This document shows positions 12,044 through 25,800 of a stretch of 64,000 nt of DNA, piece by piece; positions within the stretch are counted from its first letter, which is position 1; each line of letters opens with the position of its first letter. The notes beneath the pieces were generated by a model. It was not told the DNA's origin. It ran no database searches and worked only from the letters and a program-made list of their open reading frames with translations. The position numbers were made by a program, and so were the translations under genes. Source of the DNA: Pezicula radicicola (Eukaryota > Ascomycota > Leotiomycetes > Helotiales > Dermateaceae); NCBI GenBank assembly GCA_003008705.1, contig PDUO01000013.1, positions 392,702 to 456,701 of the forward strand, in the 5' to 3' direction.

Positions 12044-13899
12044 TCACGAGGTACCAGGCGGTTTTGATGTATCACCCTGTGGCTGACCTGCTTGTTGTTG
12101 TTGGGCCATGGCCGAATACCACAAAGCCAAATACGCTTGATAACCACCATCTGTCTCAATGTCAGTCACGTTGTTATCTTGTTCAAAAGAGCTTATACTC
12201 ACATGCTGCATAAGGGTCACTTAGGTCCGCTTGAGGAGCGGCTTGGGTTGGTGGTTGCGAGTGTTGTCCTTGGTTTTGGTATGGTTGCGAGTAGCCACGG
12301 TCTCCATAATCATTTTGAGTAGCGCGATTACGGTTGTTGCCGCCACTGCCACCGCCGCCACCATTCTTTGCTTGCTACATAACAATCAGTATATCGCTAG
12401 ATAATATGCATGGAAGGAACTTACTACAGCTTCTACCTTGTCTTCAATAGCCCGCTTTGCTGCCGCAATTGCATCACGAGAGCCTACCAGACCGATTTCA
12501 CGCTCGACCTCTCCTGGTCCTGATGAGGGAGACACGTTAATCTTGCAGCCAGTTGTGCTTTGCATTTCCTTGATGGTCTCCCCGCCCTTTCCAATGATCA
12601 TGCCAACAGCCTCCGATGGAACATAGATTGAATCGTTGCTTTTGTCCCCACCTCCCTGCGCTCCACCGTAACCTGAGTCTCGCCCTGAATCTCTTTGTGC
12701 GGCAGGACGTTCTTTGCCTCCCTGATTCTTGCTATCACTCTCCACAATTTCCATGATGAGATCTTTCGCTCGAGCGGCAGCTTCACGGGAGCCGATTAGG
12801 TTGACAGGTCGAAGTCCGTTCACACTCTTTTGTTCACCAACAATGTTAACATGACAGCCACTTCGCTCTTGAAGGTCTCTGATTGTTTCACCACCGCGTC
12901 CAATGATAAGACCCACTGTCCTATCTGGTACCATAATTTGCATGCTATCCTCACCATCTCTCAAGGCTGGTTGGTGCGAGGAACCACGTGCAGAGGGCGG
13001 GGCATCACGTGTAGATCGCTCTACAACAGGGCGAGCACTACTACTCATTCCACTATCGTCAATAATACGATTTATTTCTGCCTTTGCTGCGGTCCGTTGT
13101 TGGCGAGTTCCGGTGATTTTGCATTGTCTATAAGGTCCAGTCTCATCAGGGCCCGTAATGAACTGAACTCGACATCCTGTCTCTGTTTCAACACGTCTTA
13201 AATTCTCTCCTTGACGGCCAATGATCAAGCCTACAAGATTGGATTCGATATTAATAGATTCGACGTTGTCGTCTGCACCGCGTAGTGGCGACCGATCGCG
13301 CGTACCATAACCAGGCGCACCACGAACAGGAGAGAAAGCTCCTGGTGGTCCACGACCTCTTGGTCCAGGAGAGAAGGATCGCTCTCGATAATCTCGGCCA
13401 GAAGGGGCGGGGCGATCGCCTCGTCGCTCATCGCGGTAAGGGTTGAAGTTGTCACGAAAGTTTTCGCGACGTTGTGGTGAGCGAGACCGAGACCTTGAGC
13501 TTCTGTAAGGACGTCCACCGGCAAGTCGAGGATCCGCGGCACTGTATGATGTCGGTCTTTCATATGAGACTCCTTTCTCAGCTGCAATTGCCTTCGCCTT
13601 CGCGATCGCATCGGCAATACTGACAGTACCAGAATTGACAGGTTTGATACTACTAAGATCGACACTTCCCGAATGTGTAGGTTGTGGTAAGTTGTATGCG
13701 CCAGGGTTGCTGTATGGGTTCTGGGTTGGGACTTGAGGTTGAGTAGGTTGGTACGTTGGCTGCTGTTGGTTCTGGGTAGGTGTGGCATTTGGGCGTTGTG
13801 CAGCTGCAAAGCCGTCAGCTTCAGACATACTTTGGAGCTCGGGATATTTATCTTACCTAAAGCTGCCAGTATGGACGTGATGCTAGGTTGTTCAGCCAT
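12044..13899 (-). CDS. Three-KH-domain RNA-binding protein (FUBP/KSRP-like)
   Basis: Exons are 13899-13857, 13803-12425, 12374-12203 and 12150-12044, giving 566 residues. Three KH RNA-binding domains carry the GxxG loop: GLIIGRQG at about 206, GLIIGRGG at about 312 and GMIIGKGG at about 415. Before them is a Gln/Pro-rich start, then an Arg/Ser repeat region (RSSRSRSRSPQRR, about 112-127) and RGG-like motifs, suggesting binding to splicing factors. The tail, in the last two exons, is Gly/Asn-rich and ends in a Tyr/Gln-rich segment (YGGYQAYLALWYSAMAQQQQ). The array resembles animal FUBP/KSRP and fungal splicing-linked KH proteins. It should bind single-stranded pyrimidine- or AU-rich RNA in pre-mRNA processing or mRNA turnover; that role is inferred from domains. 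The MAEQPSITSILAAL start needs the first short exon. Confidence 0.9.
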
Positions 13900-15300
13900 G
13901 ATTGTAGTTCTGCGCGCTTCTGTTCTACGCTTGGCTGGGTATGGGCCAGAGACAAAGCTCAGTGTGGGTATCTCGAGAACCTAAAGCTCCAGTACAGATA
14001 AGATTCTCCCTGTCGAGTTGTCGAGGTCTTATTGTTCGTCTTCGTAGGAAGGCTTTGTCGCTCAGAAGTTGCATGCGATGCAGAATCGACGCGCATTGAT
14101 TTTCTCCGAAAAGATGCCAAGGACGCTAAACTAAACTAATGGGTCTATGGGTCACGTGTCGAAGAGCCAGCGGGGGATCAAGCGATCAAGGTCAACGACA
14201 TGCCTTCCTCAGACAACTACAACAAACAGAAGAACTTGCTTGTTACAGCATTACAACCTCAGCAAACCTAATTTGTCTATTTTATCTAAAAATTTCCACG
14301 ACGTGCAATACTAGTCAGGCGTAAATGACTGTCATTAAATCGCATGTACTTGCACACAATACCTACTCTGCTCATCAAAAGGCTCTTACCTCTGGTAGCT
14401 TCTGTATTCTGCCCAACGTCCTTAGTCTAGGCGAGGGAAGTTTTTGTGCAGCCACTTCTGTTCCGAATAAGTTTGCTATAGCCGTAGAAACTGCTTGCCC
14501 ACAACGAAATGGCTGGGAATTATGCTCCAGCCATTGTGTCCTTATTCGTCTCATAGACCCTGAATGGCAGTTGTTAGTTCCATATTGGTTGTTTTACGAT
14601 GAACTCACTTAGTCTTTTACTGTGGGAGACATAAGTAAATGTAATTTTACCAGTTAATAGTCTTGTCACAATCACTGTCAAGGTACTTTTCTATCGCTAT
14701 GACCATACAAGCTGGTTTTCTTTTTCCAGATGCAGGTGCAGGTTTCATTTCAAATTCAACAAATTCAACAAAGCCCAACCATAAGAAGCCGCAGCTTCAG
14801 CCCAGTTAACTTGCAGTATCTGCATGGATTGTGACATCCTTTTGCAGAATTGGCAGTATGCTAGCTCTTCCAATGTGAATGGTGTGATGCGTGTTAAGTA
14901 ACGCCCAATCCTTTCATGTATCCTCAAAGACCCGAAAGGTCAAATATGGTGAATATCTGTATTCATGAATCTGCATTGAGTTATTGAATCCAAGCAAGTT
15001 GCTTCAAATGAGACCGCACCATTGGTTCGATAACTCTCAATCCTTATCTTCTCCCTGTGCCTTGTCTGTCTGGTTCACAGTTTAAATCATTGAAGTAATT
15101 CCGCTGCTTAGCTTTCTGTGAGACGTGCCTGCCAGAGGTTTCTTTTGGCACACTAGCGTCACCGCCTTGCGTTGAGGAAGGCGTAAATACACTACGATCG
15201 CGTCCGCAGTTCATCTACGAATGCAAAAGTTGTCAACATTGCGTTGAAAACAACAAGACCCCGATTTTGGTTATGGTTGGCATGACCAAAGGCTTTAGAA
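13900..15300. other. Intergenic, divergent promoter region
   Basis: Lies between the KH gene (minus) and the MYND-finger gene (plus), so it should hold both promoters. A 95-codon plus frame at 14325-14612 and small minus frames have no family resemblance or intron support. I see no repeats or RNA genes. Confidence 0.45.
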
Positions 15301-18300
15301 ATGGCGTATCGAATGAGCAACGTAAGTATTCCCGTATTGACTGTATTCCGCCGCACAAGTTCCTCGTTTCCGTCTGCGTCTTGCGCTATTTCTTGGTCAA
15401 CGAGTTTGCGACAGCCTATTTCTCGCACCGCACTCTATCTACTTCAAAGAATTGTTGCTCATATTACCAGGTCTCCCAGGACGATCTATCTGGCCGCGAA
15501 GAGGTTGGACAGGAAGTGTCAGCATCATCTACATATCAAGATCAGGATCAACAGCCCCACAGCCTCTACGATACTCGGCCAAACATGTAAGTCTGAATAT
15601 TCTCAAATATGACGTATAGAAGCTAAGACAAGAAGTTTCGGCCACATTTATCTTGCCAATAACTCTCATAGGCGAGCAAGAAGTTTTGGCAGCAGTAACG
15701 AGCAGCAGAGCATTCACCTAGGTCTGTCATCGCAAACAATCGAAGCACCCTTGAGACCAGGCGCAGAACCGACTCCGATTCCTATACTTGCATACTACAT
15801 CCTAAACCTATTACAATATCCGCAGCCATTTTCCTGCACGACTTTCTGGGCACAACCGCTCTGTTTCTTCCCAATATCAGCCCCTATGGTGGACCAAGAG
15901 ATGCTGAGCAACCTAAGTATGAAGTCTTTGATACCCAAAGAGTTCTACGCAGTGAGTACCCTTCTTCCTCCAGTCGTAGTTATGCGACACCTCACGCCTG
16001 AAGATCCATCTGCATTTAGGCTACTCTACTCGACCGTAGCGGGCTTGTTATTAACGTTAACAGGGCTTTGACAACGAGATATTTTCTCGATCGGCTCGAT
16101 TATTTCCAGAAGAGAAGCCAATCAAGTGCAGGTACGCAATTAGCGGCTCTGAGGCTAGCTTTCAACTATGGAAACATCGGAAAGGCGGAGCGTGGTTAAG
16201 AATGGTACAATCATGGAACGAACTTTCTGGTAAGTTTATTATTGATTAAACCTGTCAAACTTCTAACCGTCGCCAGATTATATCCGCAGCAAGAATGAAG
16301 AACGCAATGCTTCACCAGATCTTGAAAAGATTGCGACGCTGTTCTACAGTGGTTTCGCCATTGACGATGCAGCCATTGCCAGAACAACCCCCAATCCTGC
16401 AAAATTTACAACAACATACACCGATGAGTGGGACAAGACCATAGGGTCTGCGCTGCTAGATGACACGATGTGCCCTTTCCTTCAGCAGCTCATCATAAAT
16501 TCCGAGTTAGAAGATGCTGTGGCCAAAAGCCGTCAATACAAAGGGGTTTCTGTTCATCGTGTCCCGGAGTACGAGAAACACAGAGAAAGATTGGACGAAG
16601 AAGAGGGAGTCGCAGCTTTCGGTGCGGATTTAACAAAGAACACTAAGTTCATTCTTCTACACGTGAACGACGCGCCTCAGGCTATAGAAGTATCGGCTAT
16701 CGAGCAGCAAGCTCCTGGCCAGACGCCATATACAGGAGTTACTCATAAGTCAGAAGACCTGGCTATGGGAATTCAAGATAGCGAGATCACAAATCCCGCC
16801 ACCAAGAAATCGAAGTCTGCTAAGAAAAGAAATAGGAAGAGCGTCAAGGCCCTTTTCACTCAACCTGTTATCTTCCCCCAGGAAAATACCACGAAGTCCT
16901 CAGGTGGTGACAATGGTATGGAAATAGATGAGGAAATGGAAATGCAAAGTTCCGACCCAGATACAACGAAACATATCCACAAGAAGTCTCAACCTCTTTC
17001 AGAAGCTAAGGGTAGTACAAACGTGACCAATGAGGACGACATCGCGGCCACAATCGATTGTTTCAAGATTGATGAGCCTCCTCTCTCACTTTCGCAAGAA
17101 CGAGAACGTCGCGCTAGTCTTAAAGAGCAACGTAGGAGTTCTGTAAATTTCTTGCGGAATCGCGCAACATCTCGCGCTTCCAGTGGTGGACGGCCTACTA
17201 TCCAGAATTTGTTGGAACAACCAGGTAGTTTCGTCGAAGCAGCACCAGTTGAAGTTGGAAAGCAAAATGTTGATGTTGAACCGACATCTACGGAGTGAGT
17301 ATCAACCTGAGTAATTGGCTACGCTTAAGTAACTCATAATTAATTTAGATCATTGAGCACTTCAGCTCTGGACGCTGCAATCAAGACTACGCCTACGAAA
17401 ATGGAGAGTGAGCGGAAAAGCAAACCCGAGAAGGGCAAGGCTAGAAGTGTTCGAAGAGTAGGCGGTAATTCAGACTCATCATCAATTCACGCTTCGAGCA
17501 ACGCCGGCTTGTTACCAAGAATGCAAACTATGACGCGCCCTCCAGTTGGAGGTTTATTTGGTGGCGAGGAAGCACTTCCGGATGTTCAAGCAAAGGACCT
17601 TCACCAGGGAAAAGGTAACAAGGATTCATTGGGGGCAAGTCAAGAAGACGATCTCACCTCAGCAAATGACGATGGTACCTGGAGCTTAGTCGTTTCAAAA
17701 TCGAAAAGCACAAACAGACCTAACGCACCATCAGGGCGGCGACCTGTGGTGGCCCAGAAAACCCAAAAGGTATGTGGATTGAAAAAGTATGGAAACATGT
17801 TCTTTCTAACTAAGAAAACTAGAACTCCCATTCCATGAACGCTACTCTACCAGGCGATAAGACCCAGGTTTCAACGGCTCCTGCGACTGCGGCCGATCCG
17901 AAATCCACACAGGCGACGAGGAAATTTAATCTTGAAGACTATCCTCCGATCGCCTCAACTTCAGCGAAGAGAGTAGCTCAACCTCAACCGGCTAAGCCAA
18001 AGGCAGCCCAATCTTCAAATTTTAAAGTTTCATCAAAGGCGTTGAATGAGAAGTCGTTATTTGCGGTTACGAACGCTGAGGGAACGGTGAAGCCGCCATC
18101 TCTAGCCTCTGAAGAACTACCTGAAAAGACCCAGAAACGCGAATTTCGAAGCTCCGTCAAGAATGTCTCCCCTAAACCAGAGACTAGATCGACCGACGCT
18201 CATGAACTTAAGACAAAATCGACAGTTGTAATCGATCGACAACATAGCCCAACTCGAAATGCAACAGAAGAGCTCAAAGAGGCATCCGAGACCAATGAAA

Positions 18301-20742
18301 ACACCTCCATACAGCTTTTCGATCCTCATGAAAGTAGCTCATCTACAATCGGTTCCTCAGAAAGCACTGTTACCGGCGATATCTCCTGGAGCAACTTGGA
18401 ATATCCCATCAAAATCACTCGAAAACATAAGCCTTCTTCAAGCTTCAACTTACCCAGAGAGACCCATGGCCGTCCTCGTGCAAGTTCTTTGAGCGGCACC
18501 CAGAGCACTACCACTATTCCAGGAATGTTTAGACTTGATAATGAAGACATCGAGTCTCAATTTCCAGTTTCAACTTCCAGTACCGACACCATGACACCTG
18601 CAACCTTTGTCAAGCAATTCTCAGAAATCGATGCTCTAGCTCAGGAGTCTACTCCTTCAATCCAATCTGGTACCAATGAAGAGGGGAGCAAACTTTCCCA
18701 GATTAAGCCGTCTGATTTTAGACATTCTGTAAGTACTATATTTAATCATGAAATTAGTTTGCATAACTTGGAAGTTGACCTCTTGGATGGAAATTTGGAA
18801 TCTTATAGACATGCGGTCTAACTAAACTAATTTCGAATAGCCTAAACTTGAAGCTAAACCAGCTCCTCCGCCTGACCAAATCCCTGTTCCTGTTACCAAT
18901 CCACTTGACATCCGAGCTCAACAACATCAGGACCCGGAAGCACCCGCATTTCAGAACACAGGTTATGATATAGGCCCTAACAACGGTCTAGCTATGCGGC
19001 TAAACGTTCCTGGAAACGATCCATCGATTATTGCAATTGGAGCTGTCGTTGGAAGAGTAAGCCCTGCAACAGTTCATGGCCATCCAACCAAACCTATGAG
19101 CGGCGGCGTTTCTGTTCCATTCGCTAGTGCTACGCCTCTTTTATCTGAGGGGGGAAGCTATCTGCCACAGCATGCATCTCAACGCGACCAAGAGTCTACT
19201 CAACAGTGTCATATTATCCAACAGCAGCCACTTATACAGAACCTTGATTCCCAGATGATTCAGGATACAAGACAAGGTCCTCCGGTTACACCTATGCCTA
19301 GTCATAACTTTCCTTACTCTCTGCATGACAACCGCCAACACCCTTCTAGATATGAGCAAGCAAATAACGTTCCTCAAGGGAGTTTTCATCAGCGTTTCCC
19401 GCTGCCAGGTCCTCCACCCGGCGTGTACAGTCCTGGTGGTTACCCACTTATAGTTAACGTCCCTGGCATTGAAATGGAGTTTCCTCGACAAGGTGTACAA
19501 TCAAGTGGCGGCCGAGGATCTTTTTGCAAGGCTGGTTATAGCGCTAATCATGGGAATCGACCTGGATCTTATGGTACTGGTGTTCATGGCTCCCGTGAAA
19601 CGCATTTTCCAGACGCCAAGAGACCTACAGCTGTTAGGTCTGAAGAGCAAGCAACCGGGACTGGCATTAATTCAGCACCTGGAGGAAGAAGGGACAAAGG
19701 CGGGAATGAAATATCTGGTGGTCAAGCGTCTGGTGGTCGACTTTCTGGCGGCATAAAGTCGACCAAGTCGCCCAAGAAGAAACAAAGCAATGAAGGCAGT
19801 GCGGCTAAAAACAAGTCTCCAGTAAAGCGCGGCAACGACAACACAGGTGGAGTTAAAGAGAATGACTGCGCATACTGCCATAAGAAGCTCTCTGCAGACG
19901 ATGACCTCAACTTTGTATGCTTGGGCTGTACTGCCCGTAGCCAACTTCGATATTGCACAAATGCTTGCCGCTTGATCCATAGTAGAGCTCATGCATCTAA
20001 TTGTGGAACTGGCTTCTACCCTTTGGTTCGATCGCAGGATGATCTTACTGAAAAGCAAAAGGCTCTGCCATCACCAATCAACACTGTGGGCACCGTTGGA
20101 TGGACAGTTCGGGATGAAAGTCAAACCAACCCTCTGCCTCATCATGACAAATATCGGCAGCGCGCTTTCTCAATGCATTGCCGATCTGCAGGCTTCCCAC
20201 CATTGTTAGCGACATGGATTCGAACACAAGAGCTTACTCGTGGAGAACTTGACTACTTGGGTCCAACCCTCGATGAATCCAGAAAGAAGACAGGAGAATA
20301 TTTCATCTTCAAATCCGAAAGTACTGCCGATGATGAGAAGTACTGTGAGGATGCCACAGTCATCTTTACGGTCAGCTTCCCCCCAGAAGATCGTCGCAAG
20401 ATCGCTCTTAGGCGGACTTTGAATGGCCTGTACTTCATTGTCGGTAATACAGCCCAACACTGGACCATCTTGGCTATGGAGCTCGCTCAATTTGCCTGGC
20501 GCATGATTAAAGATGTCATCAAAGGCCCTAAGTTCGATGAGCTTTCTCCCGGCGTCAGTGAGAAAACCGAGGTTTTTACTGAGTTTGTAACACAGTTTCA
20601 GAACGAGTTTTTCTTCAATTCCACTTACCAATCTCCTGACTTAGCTAGGAAAAAGTTCTGCTTTGAAGCTGAGTGGCCTCAGGTAGAACATTCTCTTACT
20701 TTGCTAGAGAATGGCTACCCTGTCGTTGCTGCATGGGCCTGA
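15301..20742 (+). CDS. Large disordered protein with C-terminal MYND-type zinc finger
   Basis: Inferred exons are 15301-15321, 15471-15586, 15672-15951, 16064-16229, 16277-17294, 17349-17769, 17823-18728 and 18841-20742, about 1,609 residues. The last six form one frame with strong splice sites. The first two rest on good GTAAGT donors and phase; an alternative start is the ATG at 15886. After an N-terminal ordered region (about residues 120-250) come roughly 1,000 residues rich in Ser, Thr, Pro and Lys with acidic and basic patches. Near residues 1319-1364 is a CxxC...CxxC...C...C...H...C array (CAYCHKK, CLGC, YCTNAC, HSRAHASNC) of MYND type, a protein-interaction zinc finger. A globular C-terminus of about 230 residues follows. 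The function is not known to me. It is probably a nuclear or scaffold protein. Confidence 0.8.
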
Positions 20743-21254
20743 TGATGTGTGGCATTAGGATACTTAAGCAGCATGGCGTTTAACTGGAGGTGATATTTTC
20801 AATAACAGGCTGGTGTTATTATGATGGGGGATTAGTCAGTTGGATGCGCTCTGCACACCGGAATTTAAGGACTTTACCTTACTTGCTTGGATCTTTGCCG
20901 GTCGCCTTATGCAATAAAAATCGAGCGTATTATGTAAGGCTATGAAGGAATGAAACATTATTAGAAAACGACTTGCAACAGACCGAAAAGTGAAGTTTTC
21001 TGAAATGAAAGAGTAGCTAGATATACCCGCTTTCACTGAGATTAAAGAAAGAAGGGTTACTACCTAGTTCATCGCTCGTTTAGCGAAAAGGGGCCTCGCT
21101 TGGATGTTGGCTGCGGATCAATTAACGGCCCTTCAACAGGCGCTAAAAATTATCGAGGATTGATCCATCATCATCTAGAAATTTGCAGTTCCGGAATCCC
21201 TATCACACGACACTCGCGCTCATTGTCCATCCACCACCAAACACACATTCAGCC
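20743..21254. other. Intergenic: 3' of MYND gene, promoter of mge1
   Basis: No gene seen. The last 70 bases before the mge1 ATG are pyrimidine- and CA-rich as expected for a fungal 5' UTR. Confidence 0.5.
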
Positions 21255-22046
21255 ATGATCCAAAGAACACTACTCCGTCAAACTCGAGCACTAAGCTCTA
21301 GCATCCGCACATCACCTCGCACATCCTCTCTAGCACGACCCCAATTCCTCTCCGCGACCAAACCATTATCGCCTTTGCGGGCTGCGTCTTCAAGATGGTA
21401 TGCTACAGAGCCGGAAGGTGCTAAGAAGGAGAACGGGGATTCTGAGGCAAAGGAGGCCGAGGATCCAGTGAAGAAAGAGTTGGAGAGTAAGAATAAGGAG
21501 ATTATTGAATTGAAGGTAACTGCCAAACATAAACATAGCTGTTGCTTTTCTGCGAAGGCGTACGTGCAATTGCTAATCTTTCCCCCCTCTCTACAGGACA
21601 GATACCTCCGATCCGTCGCCGAATTCCGCAACCTTCAAGAACGCACAAAGCGCGACATGGCCGCAGCAAAGGATTTCGCCATCCAAAAGTTCGCCAAAGA
21701 CTTGGTGGAGAGCATTGACAACCTAGAGCGGGCGTTGGGAATGGTACCCGAGGAAAAGCTAAAGGCCACTGAAAAGACTGGTGACTTGCAGGATCTTGTG
21801 GCACTATACGATGGATTGAAGATGACCGAGGGGATTCTGATGTCGACTTTGAAGAAGCACGGCCTCGAACGCTTCGACCCAAGTGTTGAGGGCGAGAAGT
21901 TCAATCCTAACGAACACGAAGCTACTTTTATGACGCCAATGGCAGGCAAGGAGGATAACACTGTATTCCATACTCAACAGAAAGGATTCAAGCTCAACGG
22001 ACGGATATTGAGAGCAGCCAAAGTTGGTGTTGTGAAGAACCAGTAA
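21255..22046 (+). CDS. mge1: Mitochondrial GrpE-type nucleotide exchange factor
   Basis: Exons are 21255-21515 and 21597-22046, giving 236 residues. GrpE/Mge1 speeds ADP release from matrix Hsp70 (Ssc1) during protein import and folding. The N-terminal ~60 residues are rich in Arg, Ser and Leu with no acidic residues (RTLLRQTRALSSSIR), a classical matrix-targeting presequence ending near RWYATEP. Next is a long charged coiled-coil helix (KKELESKNKEIIELK, then the FRNLQERTKRDMAAAKDFAI region). It is followed by the compact beta domain with NPNEHEATF and the final RILRAAKVGVVKN, hallmarks of the family. Length and architecture match other fungi. The ATG at 21255 is chosen over the upstream frame because it starts the presequence. 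Confidence 0.96.
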   Translation: MIQRTLLRQTRALSSSIRTSPRTSSLARPQFLSATKPLSPLRAASSRWYATEPEGAKKENGDSEAKEAEDPVKKELESKNKEIIELKVTAKHKHSCCFSAKAYVQLLIFPPSLQDRYLRSVAEFRNLQERTKRDMAAAKDFAIQKFAKDLVESIDNLERALGMVPEEKLKATEKTGDLQDLVALYDGLKMTEGILMSTLKKHGLERFDPSVEGEKFNPNEHEATFMTPMAGKEDNTVFHTQQKGFKLNGRILRAAKVGVVKNQ

Positions 22047-22845
22047 ATGCCTTTGTTTACTATATAAGGATACCTATCACGATGTGGGGTTTATGGCACG
22101 ATTGTTTGTATGGGATATCTGTGTACGAGTATTAACGGGGGCTGGGAACTAAAGAAAGGCGTTGGGTCTTTATATTGTGTGTACATATATTACTGCTCCT
22201 CTCTCCGTCAGCGGTGACGGTATAATGGGTCTTGGCCTGCGGTTGTATAGCGACGGCGATGAAATGCATCATGGCAAGAGTGGAGTTCATATTCCAGATA
22301 TCTAATGTACAAATCGTATGGTCCGAATGACCTGAAAAGAAGACTTTTATTACGAACAGCTCATCATTCTTCATCTGGTCTTGTGATTTATTACAATATG
22401 CATTGACACCCAGTAATGCTGCCTCTTTTGTTGACCATAATTTTCGGATGCGAAATTATTTTCATAATTATGCCTGACTCAGGACTTCTAGAAGTTAAAA
22501 AGGTTATCTCTAGAACTATTCATCACCGTCTACCTATCCCCTCGGTCTAAAAACCTACTTATTCCTACATTTTTACCATTAGAGCCACCTCAGCCCAGGT
22601 TCTCTCTCCTTAAAAACTCCTCCGTCCTTGCTCAACCGCTTCAAAAACCAGCCACCAGTGTTTGCTCACCACACTGAACGAAAACGCCGCGGAATTATTT
22701 CCCAATATTCCAAACGCCATTACTTCGTAGTGTCAACCAAATCACCAAGCCAGTCCCCTAAACTCCTTGTAAAAAAAACCCCTCCCTAAGGTATCATGAA
22801 ACGCTATCCTTTCCGAAATCTAAGTAACAAAATAAAAGTTGGAAA
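22047..22845. other. Intergenic between convergent genes
   Basis: Lies between the 3' ends of mge1 (plus) and the WD40 gene (minus). AT-rich, with no supported frame. Confidence 0.5.
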
Positions 22846-25800
22846 CTATGCTGAATTAGGAGATATCGCCCGTTCATCTGCAGACTTAGGCTGTTCGCTG
22901 CAGGTGGCAATAGCTTGGTCAGACGACGAGCCAGATTCGAGTCTCGTGAGCCGCAATTTCTCATCAAACATATTTGAAATTTGGTCGAGTAACCCAGTGA
23001 GAACCGTTTCGCTTATCGCTGTGGACTTCAAAGTTTTCTCACCGAGTGCCATTGCTGTGAGTCGAAGCTCCTGATCAAGTTCCTTGAGCGCTGATTCTTT
23101 TACAGATTCGGAAGATAAGAGCTTTTTGCGGTACGCCCGCAAGGTTCTACATGCCTGCTCTGTCGCCATGTTTAGTGTACCGAATTCGCTGAAGTTACCA
23201 GTGCTCTTCGTCCGTGAGCGTGAATCGGCAAGCGAGGGGCGGCGTGTGTCTCTGGCTTTTGGGCTTGGAGGTGGGCTACGTGATCTACGTCTAGACGAAC
23301 GGCTCTTAGATGAGTCTTCAGAGACCGAGAAATAGTGGTTAGATGGCATTGGCGGTACAAGGGACGGTGATTGTGATGAAAGGCCATATCTGGATGTTTT
23401 TCGCCGAACGACTCTTGGTGGCGAGCCTCTGGGTGTCGGTGTTGAAGTAGGCGAAGCTCTTTGAAACTCGGCCAGCTCAGCTCTTGAAAGCACCCTTCTC
23501 AAGGGCGGCCGAGCAGCTGTTTTTGAATCATCTTTCGATGGAGGTGTTTCATTGCCTGAGAGCTCTACTGGTTCTTGTAATGGTGGTGTTTTTGGAGAGA
23601 GGTCCCATAGCATAATGGTACCATCCAGACCAGTGCTTATTAAAGTCTTCTGATCAGAATCTACTGTCTCTAGCAGAGCGACGTCTGTCACCGCTGCAGT
23701 GTGGCCCCATTCTCTGTCCAGGAAGGCTCCTGTGGTCGCATCGTAGACCCGCACAGATTTGTCAGTTCCAGAAATACCTACAAGTATTGTGGATCTTCCT
23801 GGAAGGGTACTAGGAGACCCCATAACGAGAGCATCAAGAACGACGGCATCCGCAGCTTCATTGTCCGTTGCCCTGAAGGAGCTCATGAGACGGCCACTCA
23901 AAATATCGTACGTTGCGACTGTGCGGTCCAGTGAAGATACAACAAAACCACCTGTCCCACCATCCGAGAAGAGGGCCATCGATACTGGCGAGGCTTTAAG
24001 TGTGATGATCCGCAGAGGAACGGCACCCATTACGTCTTGTCCTCCAACCTCTTTCTTGACAATCTGTCGTATGTGGATTGTTCTATCTGAAGAACAAGAT
24101 ATTAACTTTTCTCCATTCTCCGCGAAGCATACACTGCAAACGCTAGCAGAATGTTCATCCATGGTTTGCACTAGCATCCATACATCTGCAATACGGCGGT
24201 AGAGCTGAACAGTTCTATCGCGACCACATGAAGCTACCAAGGTTGATCCTTCACTCTCGTGAAGAGCTATATCTAGGATCTCGGACATATGAGCTTTAGT
24301 GTCGAAAACACAGTTCTTGGTAGACGTATCGATGATCCTTAGCACACCGTACCGGTCTCCAGTGACCAAGAATTTTGCACCAACGGAGGCTCGAACAACT
24401 TGGCATTGGTTGGGAGGCTCATCATCGTTGGCAGGAAGCTGCTCGAGTTCTGCAGACAAGGACGCCTTGCAGCTGCCATCAAGATCCCAGAACACGATCG
24501 TTCCATTTGCTGCCCACGTGAAAAAAGCTGCATCCATATCATTGATTGGTGAGAGTAGGCGGACACCCAGAACCGCATCACCAGGAGCTGGAATTGCAGT
24601 ACGGTTTGTCTTGGTACTTGGATCTTCCGAGCTGGAAGTTACTTCGATCATATGTCTTGAGTCCACCGTGACGAGACTTCCTTCCATAAAGCCCATGGCG
24701 CAGATGTGAGCTGCATCGTTGGGAACGCCACTTTCGGTACCGGGAATGGGGGACTCTGGAGGAGTACTGGGTGTTAGTAATTCATCTAGACTCATGATTT
24801 TGACCATTCCATTGCGCCCTCCTATCCGAATACGCCGTTCTTGCAAGTCCACTGCGAGGCACGTCGTCAAGAAGCCCGTATTCGTAAGTCTTATCAACTT
24901 GAGGGTTTCGGTATCATCGAGTAAACAAACATCGCCCTTTTCAGAGCAGACAATTGCTTTCGAATCAGAGATAGCTGCGACACATGTAAATGTTGCCTCA
25001 ACCAAAGGCCCAAGCAAGCAGTTTCGCCCGGACAACGTTTTTAGCGCCGGTTGGACAGGAACTGGCTGTGGGCTACCATCAAGGGCAAATTTTTGCTTCG
25101 TGGGTGATATATTCCCGTCTTCAACTCTCCATACCTTGATATGCCGCGTTCCTACTCTGTGGAAAATTAGCTACTAAGTTATAAGTTGCAGCCTACGACT
25201 ACTCAGATGCACATACGTGATAATACTGGTACCCAGCCATATCATTTGCTTAACAAAGCTGGTACACTTGTTGCTGGAGTGCATTTTTGTCGCACCAGAC
25301 TTAATAGACCAAACATAGAGGAAACCATCGTTCGGCGACCCAAGGCTTGCCAAATATTTCTGGTCTGGGCTGAATGCAACTGCACGAACGCCGTAAGTGT
25401 GTTCGCTTAGTATAACTAAAGGAATATCCGAAGAATTATCCCGCAATGAAAATATTAGGACTCGAGGAGAATATCCGATCTGGAGGATGGTTAGTAGTTG
25501 ATCTAACTACAGAAAAAGTACTTCCATACCTCACCAACAGCCAAGAAGTTTCCATCTCGGCTTATTGAGACACAAGAAGCCGCCTTTATTCTCTCTCTAC
25601 TAGTCCAGGTTTTGGAACTGGGAGACTCTCCCCATTCCAGACTTGTATGAGAACCATTGGGGGAGTATGGAATTACCGAATCTCTTATTGTCGCAATATT
25701 TCGGTTTCTACCATCATTCGCTACATTCGTAGGTGTAGATGGTGCAATTAATAGGGTATTTGTGGTAGCAAGCGGGACTGCAGTTGGGCGTGCTCGAAAG

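Noticed and set aside
13231..13899. 222-codon minus frame sharing the first codons of the KH protein
   Set aside because: Arises from reading through the first intron; the downstream part is the wrong frame of the KH exon.
15192..15428. 78-codon minus-strand frame ending FAFVDELRTRS
   Set aside because: Looks somewhat protein-like but overlaps the first exon and intron of the plus-strand MYND gene and has no recognisable family or upstream exon.
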